From Euborellia annulipes (taxonomy: Eukaryota; Arthropoda; Insecta; Dermaptera; Anisolabididae), in assembly GCA_023213315.1 (NCBI GenBank), contig JAKCPI010003276.1, positions 1 to 64,000 on the forward strand: a DNA stretch of 64,000 nucleotides, given 5' to 3'. Position 1 is the first letter of the stretch. Each line of letters opens with the position of its first letter. Shown piece by piece: positions 11,530-24,223 of this stretch. The notes under the pieces are model-generated. The model had not been told where the DNA came from, searched no databases, and saw nothing but the letters and a program-made list of their open reading frames with translations. Both the position numbers and the translations under genes were made by a program.

Positions 11530-12600
11530 AAAGACTAAGGAAAAGAGGAAATAAAATACTCTCAAAGCCTATATTTCAAAAATTGTAAAGTACATCATTG
11601 AATGAAAAGAAATATGAAATAAAAACTTGTTTTATTTATTTTAATTTACAAATTTTTGTAAATAAATAAAGAGAAGATTATTTTCATAAGAAGGTGGCTA
11701 TAATCATCCAAAATAAAAATCAATTAAATAACAAATGATTAAATATACAATGTAAGGTAGAAATAAAAAGTTGGGAGCAAACTAAACAGACACAGAGACA
11801 GACAGACAGAGAGAGAGAGAGAGAGCAAGCAACAAGCAGACAGGGCGATTATCTAATCAGCCTGCGGCACTAAAACGTGTCCGTGTGTGTGTGTGTGTGT
11901 GTGCGAGTGCCCTTCCTGGTTGCATGCACCAGTCTCCATGGCTGTCTGCCCCCCCCCCCCACCCACCCATTCCCCTCTCTCACTATATATATATAATAAA
12001 GTGTGAGTGTGTCCGTGTCCGTCTGGCTGCACAATTGCTATTGCGTTCTAGTCTGACCTTGATGCACTTTACCGGGGTTCTTGATTGTCCTTCCCCCAAC
12101 TCTTTTATAAAATTATCATTTTTAGTGATTATCACTCCTAAATGATAAATATTTATCCATAATAATGGCTAGACTCCAGACAGACAGAGGTGGGACAACT
12201 AGCAAACACACACACACACACACACTTTATTTATTTAAGGTAGGAATTTTCCTTTTTATCTATTAAATTGCAAAATATTATTAGGTCACGTGTGTGTGTG
12301 TGTATGTGTGCGTGTCTTTTCCTCATTTTTTTTTTGCCTTACTTTTTGCATTGGATCTTTTATGCCCTTATATACGAGTTTTAAACAATAAGAACAGAAA
12401 TACAAAATTTTTTTACAATTAAATATAAGCAACTTGTGGGTTTCTTTCTTGGACGGAATTTGACAGATGAGGTATGTTGTTTCTTTTTCTGGTATAAATA
12501 TTGCTAGAAAACAATAAATTTTTCAATAATATTTATTTTTGGTTTACAGGTGCGCTATCATGTTTTGGCCACCATGAGAGCCACTATCAGAACTGAAACA
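11530..12600. other. Microsatellite-rich stretch
   Basis: It holds GA, TG, CA and C runs (11810-11825, 11884-11903, 11951-11962, 12205-12224, 12292-12305). No gene is seen. Confidence 0.4.
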
Positions 12601-12608
12601 ATACACAT

Positions 12609-13067
12609 ATATATATATAATTCACTAATGTCCGTCTGTCTGTCTGTCGGTCTGTCTGTCCGTCTGTCCGTCTGTCTGTCTGTCTGTCACGCTCTATTTA
12701 GGCACCGTTGGAATTTTGAAATGAAATTTTTATACATAAAGAGGACCTTTCGGATTACAGGAAACATATTTTCATCCCGAAATTCCCATAACTTTTTGAG
12801 TTTTAATTTTTGTGCAGTTATGATTTCTCCCATAGAAATGTATAGAGAAATATTTAAGTACTCTTTTCATTTGTGTATTCCATGAATGTAAAACAAATCT
12901 TCAAACAGGCACTGGTTTGGAATAGTAATGATAACTTTTTTTTCATAATTAAGAAAAAAGGGCGAGTGGTCAGCCGCAGGCGAACCCGGAGCCAGCTGGA
13001 GTGGGGTCCAGGGGGCGAAGCCCCTCGGCTAGGCGCGAAGCCCGCCGAAGGCTGGCGACGCGGCTAG
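12609..13067 (+). mobile_element. Helitron copy
   Basis: The 5' part has a TA run then aattcactaatgtccgtctg and a long CTGT array. The 3' end is a GC-rich hairpin region (gcgaagcccgccgaaggc) ending CTAG at 13064-13067, followed by T. The body matches the other copies. Confidence 0.65.
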
Positions 13068-13551
13068 TATATATATAATACAAGATAATTATATTTAGTC
13101 AAAATTCTTTTTATGGCAATTTGAAAAAAAATACTCCCTTATAAATTTATTATTAAATATAAATACGTCAATTGGAAAGACACAATATTTTTGTTTTTTT
13201 TATAAAAATAATATTGAAATTAATCTAACAGAAATCAATGTGTTATTTCTAATATTTACCCAAAATTCATCCACATAACAAAAGGTCTTAAGGTGTAATG
13301 TATATGTTTTAACAATTATTTCAATATTATTTATGATTCAAATTAATTATTATCGAATTTAATTTCTGTACGTCAGGTGTGTTTTAAACTGACAGATATT
13401 AGCAACAAAAACAAATAGAATTGATAAAAAAAAGAAGGAAAAACGACATACTATCTGTCAAATTCCGTCCAAGAAAGAAACCACAAGTTGCTTATATTTA
13501 ATTGTATTAATTTGGACTGCATCCACCATTTTATCAAAAAAATTTTTTACT

Positions 13552-14190
13552 TTCTCTTACCTCTATATATATGTTAATATATATAGAGAGAGAAAGTATT
13601 GGATTCATGTCAAAAATTCGATGTCGAGATTTTGATGGATATACACGTTTTGAGGTCCTGAATCCAACAATAAAGTGGTTTTTGCGACATGGTCCGTCTG
13701 TGTTCAATTTTAAGCATGAAGGAATTGAGCTAGGAGGTTGAAATGTTATATTTAAGTTAGAAATCCACCTAAGGGCGTGAAAATAAGCTTTTAATCAAAA
13801 TGGACCAAAAAGTACTAGTACTTTACTGATGTAGTTTTTCAGTTTTTTTTTTCGATTTTCTCAAAATTCGCTCGAACGATTTTGATTAAAATTCAAAAAT
13901 CAACTATTTTTTAGATGCTCTTTAAAATGTATATTCTCATTTTGCCATTGAAATCTTATTAAGACCACTTTACTCTTGTATTTCATATAGGAGAAATTCA
14001 TGCCATGGTAACAGAATATAAATATTCTCACATGTTTATAAATTTTACATCTTGAAATTTACTGTACTGTCGGCAACTAAATATATCTCGACACAAAAAA
14101 TCCGGGGTGACAAGCACCGAACACAACTTTCGATTACCGAAGGCAAGAGAAAGTTGTGTGCTGTGCGACCGGTCACACCAGATTTTTTAT
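13552..14190 (-). repeat. Repeat R1, near complete, reverse copy
   Basis: It starts with tttctcttacctctatatat and ends with the terminal palindrome (acacaactttcgattaccga to gtcacaccagatttttt). It matches 5284-5975 inverted. Confidence 0.65.
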
Positions 14191-15035
14191 ATTAAAAAAA
14201 AATCCCATCAAAATTCGTCTAGTAGTTGCAGAATTGCAGAGAATTAAAAATTAGAATAATAAAATCACACAATTATTATTCTATAATTAATTATATAAAA
14301 TAAATTTCAATTTTTTATTTATCCATTAACAAAAATAGTTGAAAATTTTTTGTTCTATATTTTGATACAATCTCTTAATGTTTTTATTAATTGACTGACT
14401 TTACCGCTATTTAAAAAAAAAAAAAAGTAAAAAAATACTGTCGTTGTTTGTTTCAAGGCCTGATGATAATTATCTTTATAATCTCGTAAATAGCAAAAAA
14501 CCTCTCTGTCTTAGTTTGATAAATAATAAGTATGAATCCGATTGGACTTTATCATTAACGAGAATATCATTTCAATTAGACTTTAAACTCTTGTCTAAAA
14601 AAAGAAAAAAAATAATTTCTTTTTTTTTTATTTCATTTGCATTTTTATTTATATTAAAAAAAAATATATCTCTGTATTCTCATTAGTCAAAACCAGACAT
14701 ATCTAATTTTTTTTGTAAGCGGATATTATCATAAAAAAAAAATACAACATAAATATTTTTGTACTCTCAGACATGAGTTAAATAATTAGAATAACACAAG
14801 TGAGTTGCTTCATGCCAAATAAATTGAGAACCAAACCTACCCCCCCCCCCTCCCTTGGAATTCATAATTAATAAAGTATTTTATTTTAAAATATTATTTA
14901 ATAATATATATGGTTAATTATAGAAAAATAATTGTGAGATTTTCTTTTTCTTTTAATTAATTAATTAATTATTCTAATTTTTAATTATATAAAACACTGA
15001 AACTACTGGACGAATTTTTATGGGGTTTTATTTTC

Positions 15036-15305
15036 TCTTACCTATATATGGTAGTAAATAAAGTACACCCCCTGATATGCAACTCGAAGCTTTTAAATAA
15101 AATCGGCCAAAGAGTACTAGTACTTTACTGAAGTACTTTTTCAGTTTTTTTCTGTTTTCTCAGTTTCTTGTAACGATATTGCATAAAATGAATAAATTTA
15201 TTATTTTTTCTTTATAGGAAAGATAACAAAATATCTGGTGGAACGAGTACAGAACACAACGTTCAGAAAGTTGTGTGCTATGGGTAAAACCCACCAGATT
15301 TTTTC
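15036..15305 (-). repeat. Repeat R1 fragment with terminal palindrome
   Basis: It contains ttctcttacctatatatgg, ggccaaagagtactagtact and the palindrome tctggtgg...acacaac...cccaccagatt. The body is shortened. Confidence 0.45.
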
Positions 15306-15524
15306 CTTCTTTACTTATATAGATTGTTTAAAACTAAAAGATTCTTATCCTCTCATTAATTATATAGCAAGGGAGGTGAGGGGAGGCATGATGAGCCATC
15401 ATACTTGGGCTGTGCTGATAGTATATTTGATATAAGAGTGACATGTTGGGTAAATTTTTTATTTGTAACTGATTAAAATTGAAAGATTATCTCCTTAATT
15501 GAGATAATCTTTTTTTTTACTTGC

Positions 15525-15555
<31 letters not shown>

Positions 15556-15835
15556 CGACTGATTCTGTAATCAATTCTTAAAACACTCAGCGCCTGCTGA
15601 GTAAACGACAAAAGCATTTTTTTAACCACTTGTCAATTCATAGCATTTCTATACAGTCCAATGAATCCATTTTATTTTATGTTTCATTTGAGAGTTGATT
15701 TTTTCCACGTAATAATTAATATTCTAATTAAAATAATTTTTTTTTTATTTATTTGATCTCAATTTATAATTTAATTTGTCGCAAATTATATAAAATTTAT
15801 TTTCATTTGATATTTAAATAGAATTAACATGTTGG

Positions 15836-15940
15836 AGGGCTGGTGTAGTGAGTAGGGTGTCAGTTCTGCAAAGAAGATCCCTGTTCAAATCTTGGGTGGG
15901 GATTTTCATTAAATAAAAATATTTATTTAATGTAAACAAA
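15836..15940 (+). mobile_element. SINE-B copy
   Basis: This is a different tRNA-like unit: ggctggtgtagtgagtaggg (box A), ccctgttcaaatcttgggtg (box B), then tttcattaaataaaaatatt. A related piece lies at 20082-20190. Confidence 0.5.
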
Positions 15941-16016
15941 TCCTCAAGCAAGCCCTGGATTGGAATATAAGATCTTACCACAATAGCCCCCAGGCAACTC
16001 TACGAGGAGAGGGAGT

Positions 16017-16375
16017 TGTTGTGACATCCCGTCTGTGGAAGGGACGTAAAGAAGGTTCCCTCTCAGTGATGCATTCTTCGAAAGGAGTCGGTGCTGAGGG
16101 AGTCCCTCCTCAAACTAGGACATCCTCCATAGCATAGAAGAGGTTGGATATAAGGAGCCGGTTGGAACCAGAAATAAGGATTAGTTCACCAGCTAGAGAC
16201 GAAAGCAGGAGGAGGAGCTAGAGATAGGAAATGATGTAACTTCACGGGGTGCCGGTAGATGGCCGGGCCAGAGGCCGGTTGGGTTTGAGGTGTGTGCTTC
16301 GTGCATGAAAGCACTCGGGTAAATAAACGGGGATCCGAAGGAATTTCAAATAATTCGAACATGCTTTGCAAATTA
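16017..16375. mobile_element. Possible solo LTR
   Basis: This block is GC-richer than its surroundings. It begins TGTTGTGACATCCCGTC, contains a TATA-like gatataagga (16147) and an aataaac signal near 16321, and could end at gctttgca. No duplicated target was found, so the call is weak. Confidence 0.3.
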
Positions 16376-17860
16376 GCAAATTTTTTGTGTATCGAGGATG
16401 GAGAAAAAAAATTTCTTTTAAATTATTTGTTCAATTAAAAATATTATTTGCCATATCAAAGAATTGAAATTTAATTAATTTATTTATTAATAACTAATTA
16501 TAGACAAATAATTGGGCGATTTAATTATTATAATTTTGAACAATTAACTCTTGAACTATTCAACGAATTTTCATGAGTCTTTTTGTTTTTAATATTTTCC
16601 AGACCGAGTTTATCATATCTATGTACAGGGTGTTTCTGAAATGTATGAAGGAAATTCAAATTAGCCTTTTGGTCAAAAATAAAGACTTTTTTCGCCATTT
16701 TTATGTTTTTTTTTTCACTAAATCTCTCTGGGAAGACTTGGTTCGGTGAATGAATTGAATTTTTGGAAGAAAATCAATAAAATAATGTTGCTGGTTTTAT
16801 TGTTTGTTGTTAATCAATTTAATCGTTTCAAAAAACGGCCATTTTATTTTTTATTTATAAATTTTAAATTTTGTTAATTTTTTTTTTCTAAAACTAAGAC
16901 TTTACATTAGTGAATTTCGTACAAAAATTCAACTCAATCGGTCAAGAAGTTCCAGAGATATTCAGTGAATAAAACAAACAAAATGGCGGATATCTGGTGA
17001 AAGAAGCGTTTCCTGGTTTATGGCAACTTCGTTATTTTGACCTAGGAATTATCTTCACCAATTATAGATACAAACACCCTCTGAATAGAACTTAATTTAT
17101 TTCTCAAGTTTTCGAAAATTAACTGAAATTTAATATATTTATTTCATTAATTATTGATTAATAATTTTGAAATTTTAATAATTTTAATTTTTCACAACTC
17201 AGAAATTACTTGACGGATTTTCATGAGTTTTTTTTTTATAATTTTTCGTTTGGATTTTTAAGCCTTTTAGAGAAAACTCATTTATGACGTAGCTACAATG
17301 TAAAATTGAATTCTAATTAAAGGACATAAAAAACAATATTAATCTTTTTTTTAAAAAAAAATTCTTAATAGACCAAATTCTGGGTCGCGACTCCTCTATG
17401 AGGTCAATAATTTGTGGGTCCCTCAATTTATAAATAAAAATATTGATTATATATTAATTTTATAATTCTCCTATAAAGTTCGTAATTTCTACTATAATTT
17501 GTTTTAATAGTATTACCAGAAATGGAAATAATTTTAGAAAATGAGGCTCATTGAAAAATCAAAGCATTGAGGTCATTAAACGAGTTCTTACTTATTTAAT
17601 ATAATTTAAATATATTTCCTCGGTAAATGAACCCCTGACCTTTGCAAATCACTAAGGGGTCAAGATAGTTACTTCCTTTTTTTGTTAATTTGTCAAAATT
17701 TAGATAAAGCTTTTATTTTTTGACATTTCGGTCGCAACCTTCCTTAGGGCTAAATGTGTCAGTAATAGTACGGTGTATATATTATAGATAAATTGATTGT
17801 TACTTATGTATTTGTGTAGTCTAACATACTTGAAAGATGCAGTTAGTTGAAATAGCTGTT

Positions 17861-18740
17861 GAAGAAATAAAAAAGAATAGCTGCTGTTGATTATTTCATT
17901 CATTCATTTAAGGCCCACTAGACTAACGTTTCGGTCTTAATTAAGACCAACTTAAATCATACACATGATTGTGAAAATTTACAATTATATTTAACAAATA
18001 AGAGGAATTGTGGGCTGTCAATATATGCATCCTTATTTAAAAAGGTGATACGGGGAGCACAATAGATCTAATAGGTCGCATTGCAGAGAAGCCCCCAGAA
18101 CAAATTAATTAAATTCTTGAGCCAAAGCACAGTGGTATCCGCCTCTTGTGCTAGGAGTCTAAATAATATCCCGTGGGCTAATTAGGATAGCAAATGCGCC
18201 TTGAATTCTGATTTTAAAGAGAGATAGATTCAATTGTTTCATCTGTCAATGTTCCTCAGCATGATTTCATTTCACACTTATTTGTCAATCATCGATTATA
18301 TATAAATTATATTTAACAAATGTCTGAGTATGTTTAGTGTTTAGTCAAATATTAATATCTATATCTCAAAAATTATTTATATAAAATTACACACATAGTT
18401 AGAGGTTGATTACGCAGTCCTGAAGTCTCAACACGGCTCGGGTTCGAATCCAGTTTGCCGCAAATAATTCTAACATTTGCCCAAGTAGGAAAGTGGGAGA
18501 TCTCACCCAGGGGCGGATCATAAGCAAGGCGCACTGGCAGGAATTATTTTTTATTTATATAACGGAACAATTGCTGCATCAAAAAAAAAAAAAAAAAAAA
18601 AAAGGAACTTGAAAAATAAGGATCACCCTAATAGGCATGTAAATAAATATTCATTCAAATAGTTTAATTAAGACCGAAACGTCAGCCTAGTGGGCCTTAA
18701 ATGAAATAATCAATAGGTGATATTCTTTTTTATTTCCTCA
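17861..18740. repeat. Long inverted repeat with hammerhead-like inner ends
   Basis: The arms 17861-17941 and 18664-18740 are inverted copies (gaaataaaaaagaata, gattatttcatt, aaggcccactag). Inner ends carry GGTCTTAATTAAGACC next to GAAACGT. A third decayed motif is at 17722-17750. Confidence 0.5.
18398..18505 (+). mobile_element. Second, truncated copy of the TTAGG-tailed SINE family
   Basis: It shares gattacgcagtcctgaagtc, the box B gggttcgaatcc and ttgccgcaaataattctaac with 3536-3744, but lacks the tail. Confidence 0.6.
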
Positions 18741-19217
18741 GTATACAAATTCTTTGACTCGATTAGCCACCGAAACGTCGACGAATAAAAAAACTTTCTT
18801 TCGTGGTTGTCTGGACACGTCAAATTGTAAATTTTTGTGAAATTATCATCAATATTTTAAGAGGCTTAATTTTTAAAATCTGTCGACTATATCCAAATTA
18901 AATTTTAGTTTTCGTTCTTTTTTTTTTTTTTATTGTGTCCCTTTAGCTCTCGCCATCGGACTCAAAGAGATTACATACATAAAAATACATATATAAAAAA
19001 ATACATACATAAAACCTGCATCCAAAATACATTGTAAAAATAACTAAAAATAAGACAATAAGGTATACAAAATAAAGTCAATAAAATCAAAACCAAATAA
19101 AGTATACTGTGTGTCTTTTAGAGATTGATCTTTTGGATATTACAAAACTCTAGTACAGCATTGATAATACTCTCCTCCTTCGTAGTCAGAAGCTTGTTGA
19201 AGTCTAGAGTAGGGCTT

Positions 19218-19520
19218 CTAAAATGGGGGTTCTATCAATTTTTTAAGCAGCTCATGATCATAGTTTTTACAATATATTAATAAGTGCTCAGGGGAAGCAA
19301 TATGCGGACCACAAGAACAATAGGGGGAATTCTTAATTTGAATTCTGTGTAGGTGTGCGTCTGCTTTTGTGTGGTTCACTCTCATACGATTGTATAGACA
19401 TATGGCCGGTCTTTTCAAATCCAATTTTGAGAACCAAGCGGGACCAGGTTTGGGCTTAACATTAAATAGCCTTGCGCCTTTAAATACACTAGTTGTGTTC
19501 CAGAAGTTGCCCCATTCTTC
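19218..19520 (-). pseudogene. LINE ORF2 C-terminal fragment
   Basis: This part continues the RNase H frame beyond the MITE. It ends with LDLKRPAICLYNRMRVNHTK and a CxC-x8-H-x4-C cysteine-histidine cluster, typical of the C-terminus of LINE polyproteins. Confidence 0.75.
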
Positions 19521-20081
19521 TACACTGTAAAAAAAAATTTTAATTTTAGTATGTTTTAGTATAGTAAATTTACAAATTTTCCTTGTAAATGATAACTACC
19601 ATACATTTGTATACTAAATTTACAAATCTATGCATTCAAAAAAATTTTTACAACCAAAAAACATTTTAAAATTACAATTCTCTTGGAAAATTAGAGTAAA
19701 TATTGTAATTTTACCATACGATTTCTAATTTTACAATACAACGGCATTGTAATTTTAGAACACGGTTTCTAATTTTAGAAAAGGGTTTGTAATTTTACAA
19801 AAAGGTTTCTAATTTTACAATACAAGGGTATTGTAATTTTCCTTTTAAGGCTGTCTTCGACGGCCAACATGGTCGACTTCGTTTCGACTGCTTTTTTAGG
19901 TTTCTTAATAAAGACATTTTTGGCACTATAAGGATTTATTAAGTTATAATAATACAAAAAATAATAATATTATGATAATTTTAAGTTTATTTTTTATTTT
20001 ATTATTTAGTAAAAATAGTTTACAGTAAGGTCATACTTGAATGCCAAATATTAATAGCAGAGATAGATCATTAGTTAACAG

Positions 20082-20190
20082 GTGATTCGATGGTCAAATG
20101 GGCTAGGCAGCAGGCTTCTAGAAAAAAAAGGTCAGTGTTCAAATCCTGGAGGAATTTTTCATTAAATAAAAATATTTATTTCACTCCATT
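20082..20190 (+). mobile_element. SINE-B related copy inside the MITE
   Basis: The sequence gatggtcaaatgggctaggc, then gtgttcaaatcctggagg and the shared tttcattaaataaaaatatt. It moved with, or into, the host MITE. Confidence 0.45.
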
Positions 20191-20244
20191 CAGGTAGAGA
20201 CGTCCCCTAAAGGTCAATAACCTATGGGTCCACTCGTAAATTTT

Positions 20245-20545
20245 TTTTTTCTTTTTTCTAAATATTAGTAAAATTACAAACATTTGGATTGTAAAATTGC
20301 TAAATATTTGTAAAATTACCAAATTTGGACTCGAAATTGCTAAATATTGGTAAAATTACCAGACATTTGGACTCGAAAATTGCTAAATATTAGTAAAATT
20401 ACCAGACATTTGGATTGTAAAATTGCTAAATATTAGTAAAATTACCAAATTTGGACTCGAAATTGCTAAATATTGGTAAAATTACCAGACATTTGGACTC
20501 GAAAATTGCTAAATATTAGTAAAATTACCACACATTTGTAAACGA
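20245..20545. repeat. Tandem repeat, about 43-bp unit, roughly seven copies
   Basis: The unit contains gctaaatattagtaaaatta followed by cca(gac)atttgga. Units alternate between a version ending attgtaaaa and one ending ctcgaaa, so a two-unit higher order is visible. It lies within the MITE. Confidence 0.7.
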
Positions 20546-20669
20546 TTTTTGCAAAGAGTTTTGTAAAAATATAATTCAACTGTATAGTAAATTTAGTATC
20601 TATTGGTCTTGGAAATTTGCTTACAACAAAAAAATTGTAAAATCATCGAAATTTTTTTTACAGTGTAGT

Positions 20670-21019
20670 ATGTGTTTTTTATAGAGCGATATTACGTCCG
20701 TCCAGGGTATTGGAACGTCCATCCACGTGCCCACCGATGCAGCTCTTTTCGCGAGAAAATCCGCGATGTGATTTCCTTGATGGCCTTCATGTCCCTTAAT
20801 CCATTTTAATGTTATCATTCTATTCTGGTCCTGAATGTCCTTTATTAATTGTAAAATTTGTACATGTAATTTGTTTATATTCTTAGACTTATTAGCTAAA
20901 CTGATTGAGGCTAGAGCGCTTTGAGAATCGGACAAGATAATTGAGGAATAACTTAAGCTATATTTTATTAGGTTTCGTTCTTCTAAAGATTGGGTTTCGC
21001 TATCATTTGACGAGCACAT
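20670..21019 (-). pseudogene. LINE RNase H domain fragment
   Basis: The open frame covers the second half of RNase H: SDSQSALASISL and GHEGHQGNHIADFLAKRAAS, followed by GTWMDVPIPWTDVISLYKKH. The first catalytic Asp and Glu are not seen. The frame is broken at 20667 by the MITE insertion. Confidence 0.8.
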
Positions 21020-21042
21020 TGAAATAAAATTAGTGTGAGGTG

Positions 21043-21274
21043 CTTAGGCGGGGGGGGGGGGAGTTTGGGGTTCAAACCCCCCTCTCCAAGCCATAATAAT
21101 ACAAATTATATTACATATAGGATAAGAGAAAGTAAAATATATTAATTTACTCTAACTATTAAAAAAAAAAAAAAAACAACCAAAATGATTTATAAATACC
21201 TAAAAATAATCTCAAATGTATGAAAAAATTTTCTTGAAACCCCCCCCCCATCAAAAATTTCGGGCTACGCACCG
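21043..21274. mobile_element. Short insertion with 8-bp target duplication inside the LINE
   Basis: The bases gtgaggtg occur at 21035-21042 and again at 21275-21282, and the LINE reading frame is restored when the intervening DNA is ignored. The insert starts cttaggcggggg and ends gggctacgcaccg. The weak inverted ends and the duplication size point to a hAT-like MITE. Confidence 0.55.
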
Positions 21275-21350
21275 GTGAGGTGCACAGCTGAGTAGATCTT
21301 GTAGTAAGGAATAAAGAGCGAATGCAGCTATTTTTTATTTCGTTTATTAG

Positions 21351-21400
21351 AAACTTCCGACGTTTCGGTCAGATTTGCGACCATTCTCAGGGATGAAGTG
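21351..21400 (-). ncRNA. Hammerhead-like motif, imperfect core
   Basis: The minus strand reads CTGAGAA, T, GGTC-loop-GACC, GAAACGTC. Stem I CC/GG then ACTT/AAGT across a bulge. The core G at the sixth position is A. Confidence 0.35.
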
Positions 21401-22029
21401 TGTCAATAAAACTAAATTGCCATTTAATAAGGACCATAGTCTATGTGAGTCAAGGAAATAAAATTGCTTTTCTCGTTATGGCTGCCTACATAGTACCAAT
21501 AGTACAAAAAAAAAAAAAAAAAAATTACTTTCGGGGACAAATTTCGGTCAATCGGTTTTCACTTTCACTAGTCAAAGTATATTATTATTGAATAGGAGAA
21601 ATAAACGAGCATTTATCCCTTATCAATTCTTAAGATGTTTAGTAGAATTTTCATTTATATTCCTTTAATAATAAAAATCAAATCACTTGCATTATTCATT
21701 TAAATATATAATTATTTCATCATCATTCATACATTCCTCGTTAGCAACTTATCACTCATTATTCATATTAATTAAACTCATTAAGAAAATAAAAATGGCA
21801 TAGCAAATAAAAACATTCGATAATCTTAAAAAAAAAAAAAAAGAGAAAATATTTATTTTATCGATTTCCAAGGTCAAACAAATTGATTTATATGGCTACT
21901 TTGCCTACCGGATATTTCCGTCGATCACGTTTGTTTTTTTTTTTGCATTATTCCTTTCACAAAAATACAATAAATTACTTGAATGCCATTATATCAGTTA
22001 AATAGTTTTCAAGATCTTTTATATTATAA

Positions 22030-22600
22030 CTAGCTGCGGTAGGGTTGCCTTCGGCAACCCTACCCCGCTAGCCCTGGCGGGCGGCGTCTCGGGATATGAC
22101 TAAGAGTTGTCCAGATAAATGTATTTTAATTAATTATGAGGAAGAGTTTTTATTTTTCATTTTAAAGATTTGATAAATATATTTTTCGTAAAGCGAGTAA
22201 TAGATTTTTTTTTTTGGGGGGGGGGGCGACGATTTGAAGGAAATGTGAATACTTAGAGGAAGAAGAAGTCAGTCAAAAAAAAAAAAAAGAAAATTTAATT
22301 ATATAACAATTTTTATTATTTTTCATTTGAGAGATTTAATTTTCTCATTATTATAATTAATTAGCTTTAATTTTTCATAAGTAGAGAGAGAATACAATGT
22401 TTTCCAATGGAAGAATTCTAGATTTGTGATCCCCTGATAAGGGGGGTTCCCTACCCCTAATTTGACATAATTATAGCCTAAAACCATCCCCGGAAAATAC
22501 TCTACTTATTAAAAAAATCTCCATGAGAATCGGTTTGGTAGTTTCGGAGTCTATGCGTTACAAAAGACAGACAGACAGACAGAATTTGTCTTTGGTAAAA
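22030..22600 (-). mobile_element. Helitron copy of a second subfamily
   Basis: On the minus strand it ends with a perfect hairpin (ggttgcc-gaa-ggcaacc) and ...CGCAGCTAG at 22030-22033, followed by T. The other side holds tgtctgtctgtctgtctttt. The sequence between differs from the first subfamily. Confidence 0.55.
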
Positions 22601-23191
22601 TAGCAAAAGTATTAAAATAAAATATAGCTATAGGTAATTAAAATTAAAAATTGAATAATTAAATCTCACAATTATTATTTTATAATTCGTCATATATATT
22701 AAATTTCAACTTTCTTATTTTTTGTCATTTATATGGATATAAGAGATATTCATGAATAAATAAATATATCGGTTGAGAGTTGGCAAGTTTGCTGAGCTGG
22801 ATGACACCCGGGATCTCTAAACTATCGGTGGGTTTCCTGCCAAATATAACACACATGCGGTTTACATTGTGTTTCCATACTGAGAGAATTGATCCGATAG
22901 TCTAAAGGAAAATGAAAAACACCGGAGATCCCGGGTGCCAACAAAAAATATTAGTACGAAAAAATTCGATAAATGGGAAGAAGGAAAGTGAAGACAGTAA
23001 AAAAAAAAAAAAATTAATTAGATTTCTTTGACTTTTCGGGAACGCATCATTCAGATCTTCAGAACTTATTAAAAATTTATTGAATACAATCGATCTTTAC
23101 AAGTAGCTATGCATCCACCTAAGCAGAATTAACAATTTATTTGTTAATCTTAAAGAATGTAGATCTGCAGCAAAAAACTATTTTAATTTCT

Positions 23192-23238
23192 TTTGGTCGA
23201 CGTTTCGGACGCCAATCGTGTCCTTCTTCGGGACCAAA
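23192..23238 (-). ncRNA. Hammerhead-like motif
   Basis: The minus strand reads TTTGGTC, CCGAAGA, AGGAC-loop-GTCC, GAAACGTC, GACCAAA. Stem I is a perfect seven pairs. The core has C for U at the second position, which should impair cleavage. Confidence 0.5.
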
Positions 23239-23345
23239 GATTGTTAAAAAGCACACATGGATTTTGTTGTGGCATGTATAAATAACAGATCCATCAAAAT
23301 CTCGACACTGAATTTTTGACATGAATCCAATACTTTCTCTCTATA

Positions 23346-23956
23346 CAGTGGCGTAGTGAGCTTAACTCGCGCCCGGGGCACAATACCTTTTTAGCGCCCC
23401 CCCCCATTCGAAAACCATATAATATTATATGTAAAATATACAAAATTATTATGGGGGCGGTATATAACTCGCCAAAAATTTTCTCGCAAAAAAAAAAACT
23501 CTTCGAAAATTTTTTTCTTTTTCATTTAAGTTAGGCCCTAGGGAGTGAAAATAAGCTTTTAAACAAAATCGGCCAAAAACTACTAGTTACTGATGTTAAT
23601 TTTTCAGTTTTTTTTTTTCGATTTTCTCAAAATTCGCTTCAACGATTTTGATTAAAATTCAAAAATTAATTATTTTTTAAAATATTTTATTTTGAAACTT
23701 GTCGTATTTTCGGCCATTTTTTTTCGGAGAGATTTTTTTCGTCGAGTTTGCTTTCGGTGAGAAAATTTTTGGCGACTTTTTTTCAGCGAGAATTATTATA
23801 TTACACTGGCACTACATTTAAAATATATTTTCCAGAAATCAATTATAATAAAAATAAAAATTATCCAGCAATTTTTTGTTTTGCCGACCATTTGGCGCCC
23901 CTTTGTGGTAGCGCCCGGGGCATCATGACCCCCCTTGCCCCCCCTGCACGCCACTG
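23346..23956. mobile_element. hAT-like MITE, 611 bp
   Basis: The inverted ends are CAGTGGCGT..GTGAG and CTGCACGCCACTG. Flanking octamers tctctata and tctatata match at seven of eight positions. The interior has gcgcccggggca at both sides and a fragment of repeat R1 (23520-23690). Confidence 0.65.
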
Positions 23957-24223
23957 TCTATATATATATTAACATATATAGAGGTAAGAGAAAGTAAAAA
24001 TACTCTGATTTGGAAATGATTCGTTCCCGAAATATCAACGAAAATTTATTTATTTTTTTTTAAACTCTTTGCTGACTGCGAGTCTTTGCAGTCAGAAAAT
24101 TAAATCGGCGTTTCGGTCGCTAATCACGACCTTTATCCGGGCAAATATTGTTAAATATACATGATCTTAGCTATTTCAATATCTATTGCAATCATATATG
24201 ATTTCTTTTCTATCTAATAAGTA

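Larger units (their letters stand above)
19523..20665. mobile_element. MITE with CACTGTAAAAAAA ends and TA target duplication
   Basis: The ends are inverted (CACTGTAAAAAAAAATTT at the left, AAATTTTTTTTACAGTG at the right) and flanked by TA on both sides (19521-19522, 20666-20667). It sits inside the LINE frame. The TA duplication suggests Tc1/mariner-type mobilisation. Inside are short inverted and direct repeats of GTAATTTTAC type, a tRNA-like SINE piece at 20082-20190, and a tandem array at 20245-20545. Confidence 0.75.
18917..21330 (-). mobile_element. 3' end of a RNase H-bearing non-LTR retrotransposon (I/LOA type), interrupted twice
   Basis: On the minus strand the frame IAAFALYSLLQDLLSCAPHT (from about 21330) continues into NFISMCSSNDSE and the RNase H domain, with ILSDSQSAL and WIKGHEGHQGNHIADFLAKR holding late catalytic residues. 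It resumes at 19516 with EEWGNFWNTTSVFKGARLF and ends in CSCGPHIASPEHLLIYC, a zinc-finger-like tail common in these LINEs, stopping near 19220. A 3' UTR and an A-tail (T-run at 18920-18933 on the plus strand, after AATAAA-like bases) mark the true 3' end. Two later insertions split it: 21043-21274 and 19523-20665. The reverse transcriptase region is absent. Confidence 0.8.

Noticed and set aside
12873..13067. Plus-strand frame ending in a GC-rich Gly/Arg stretch
   Set aside because: It lies wholly in the Helitron 3' end; the related minus-strand frame at 26891-27082 has the same origin.
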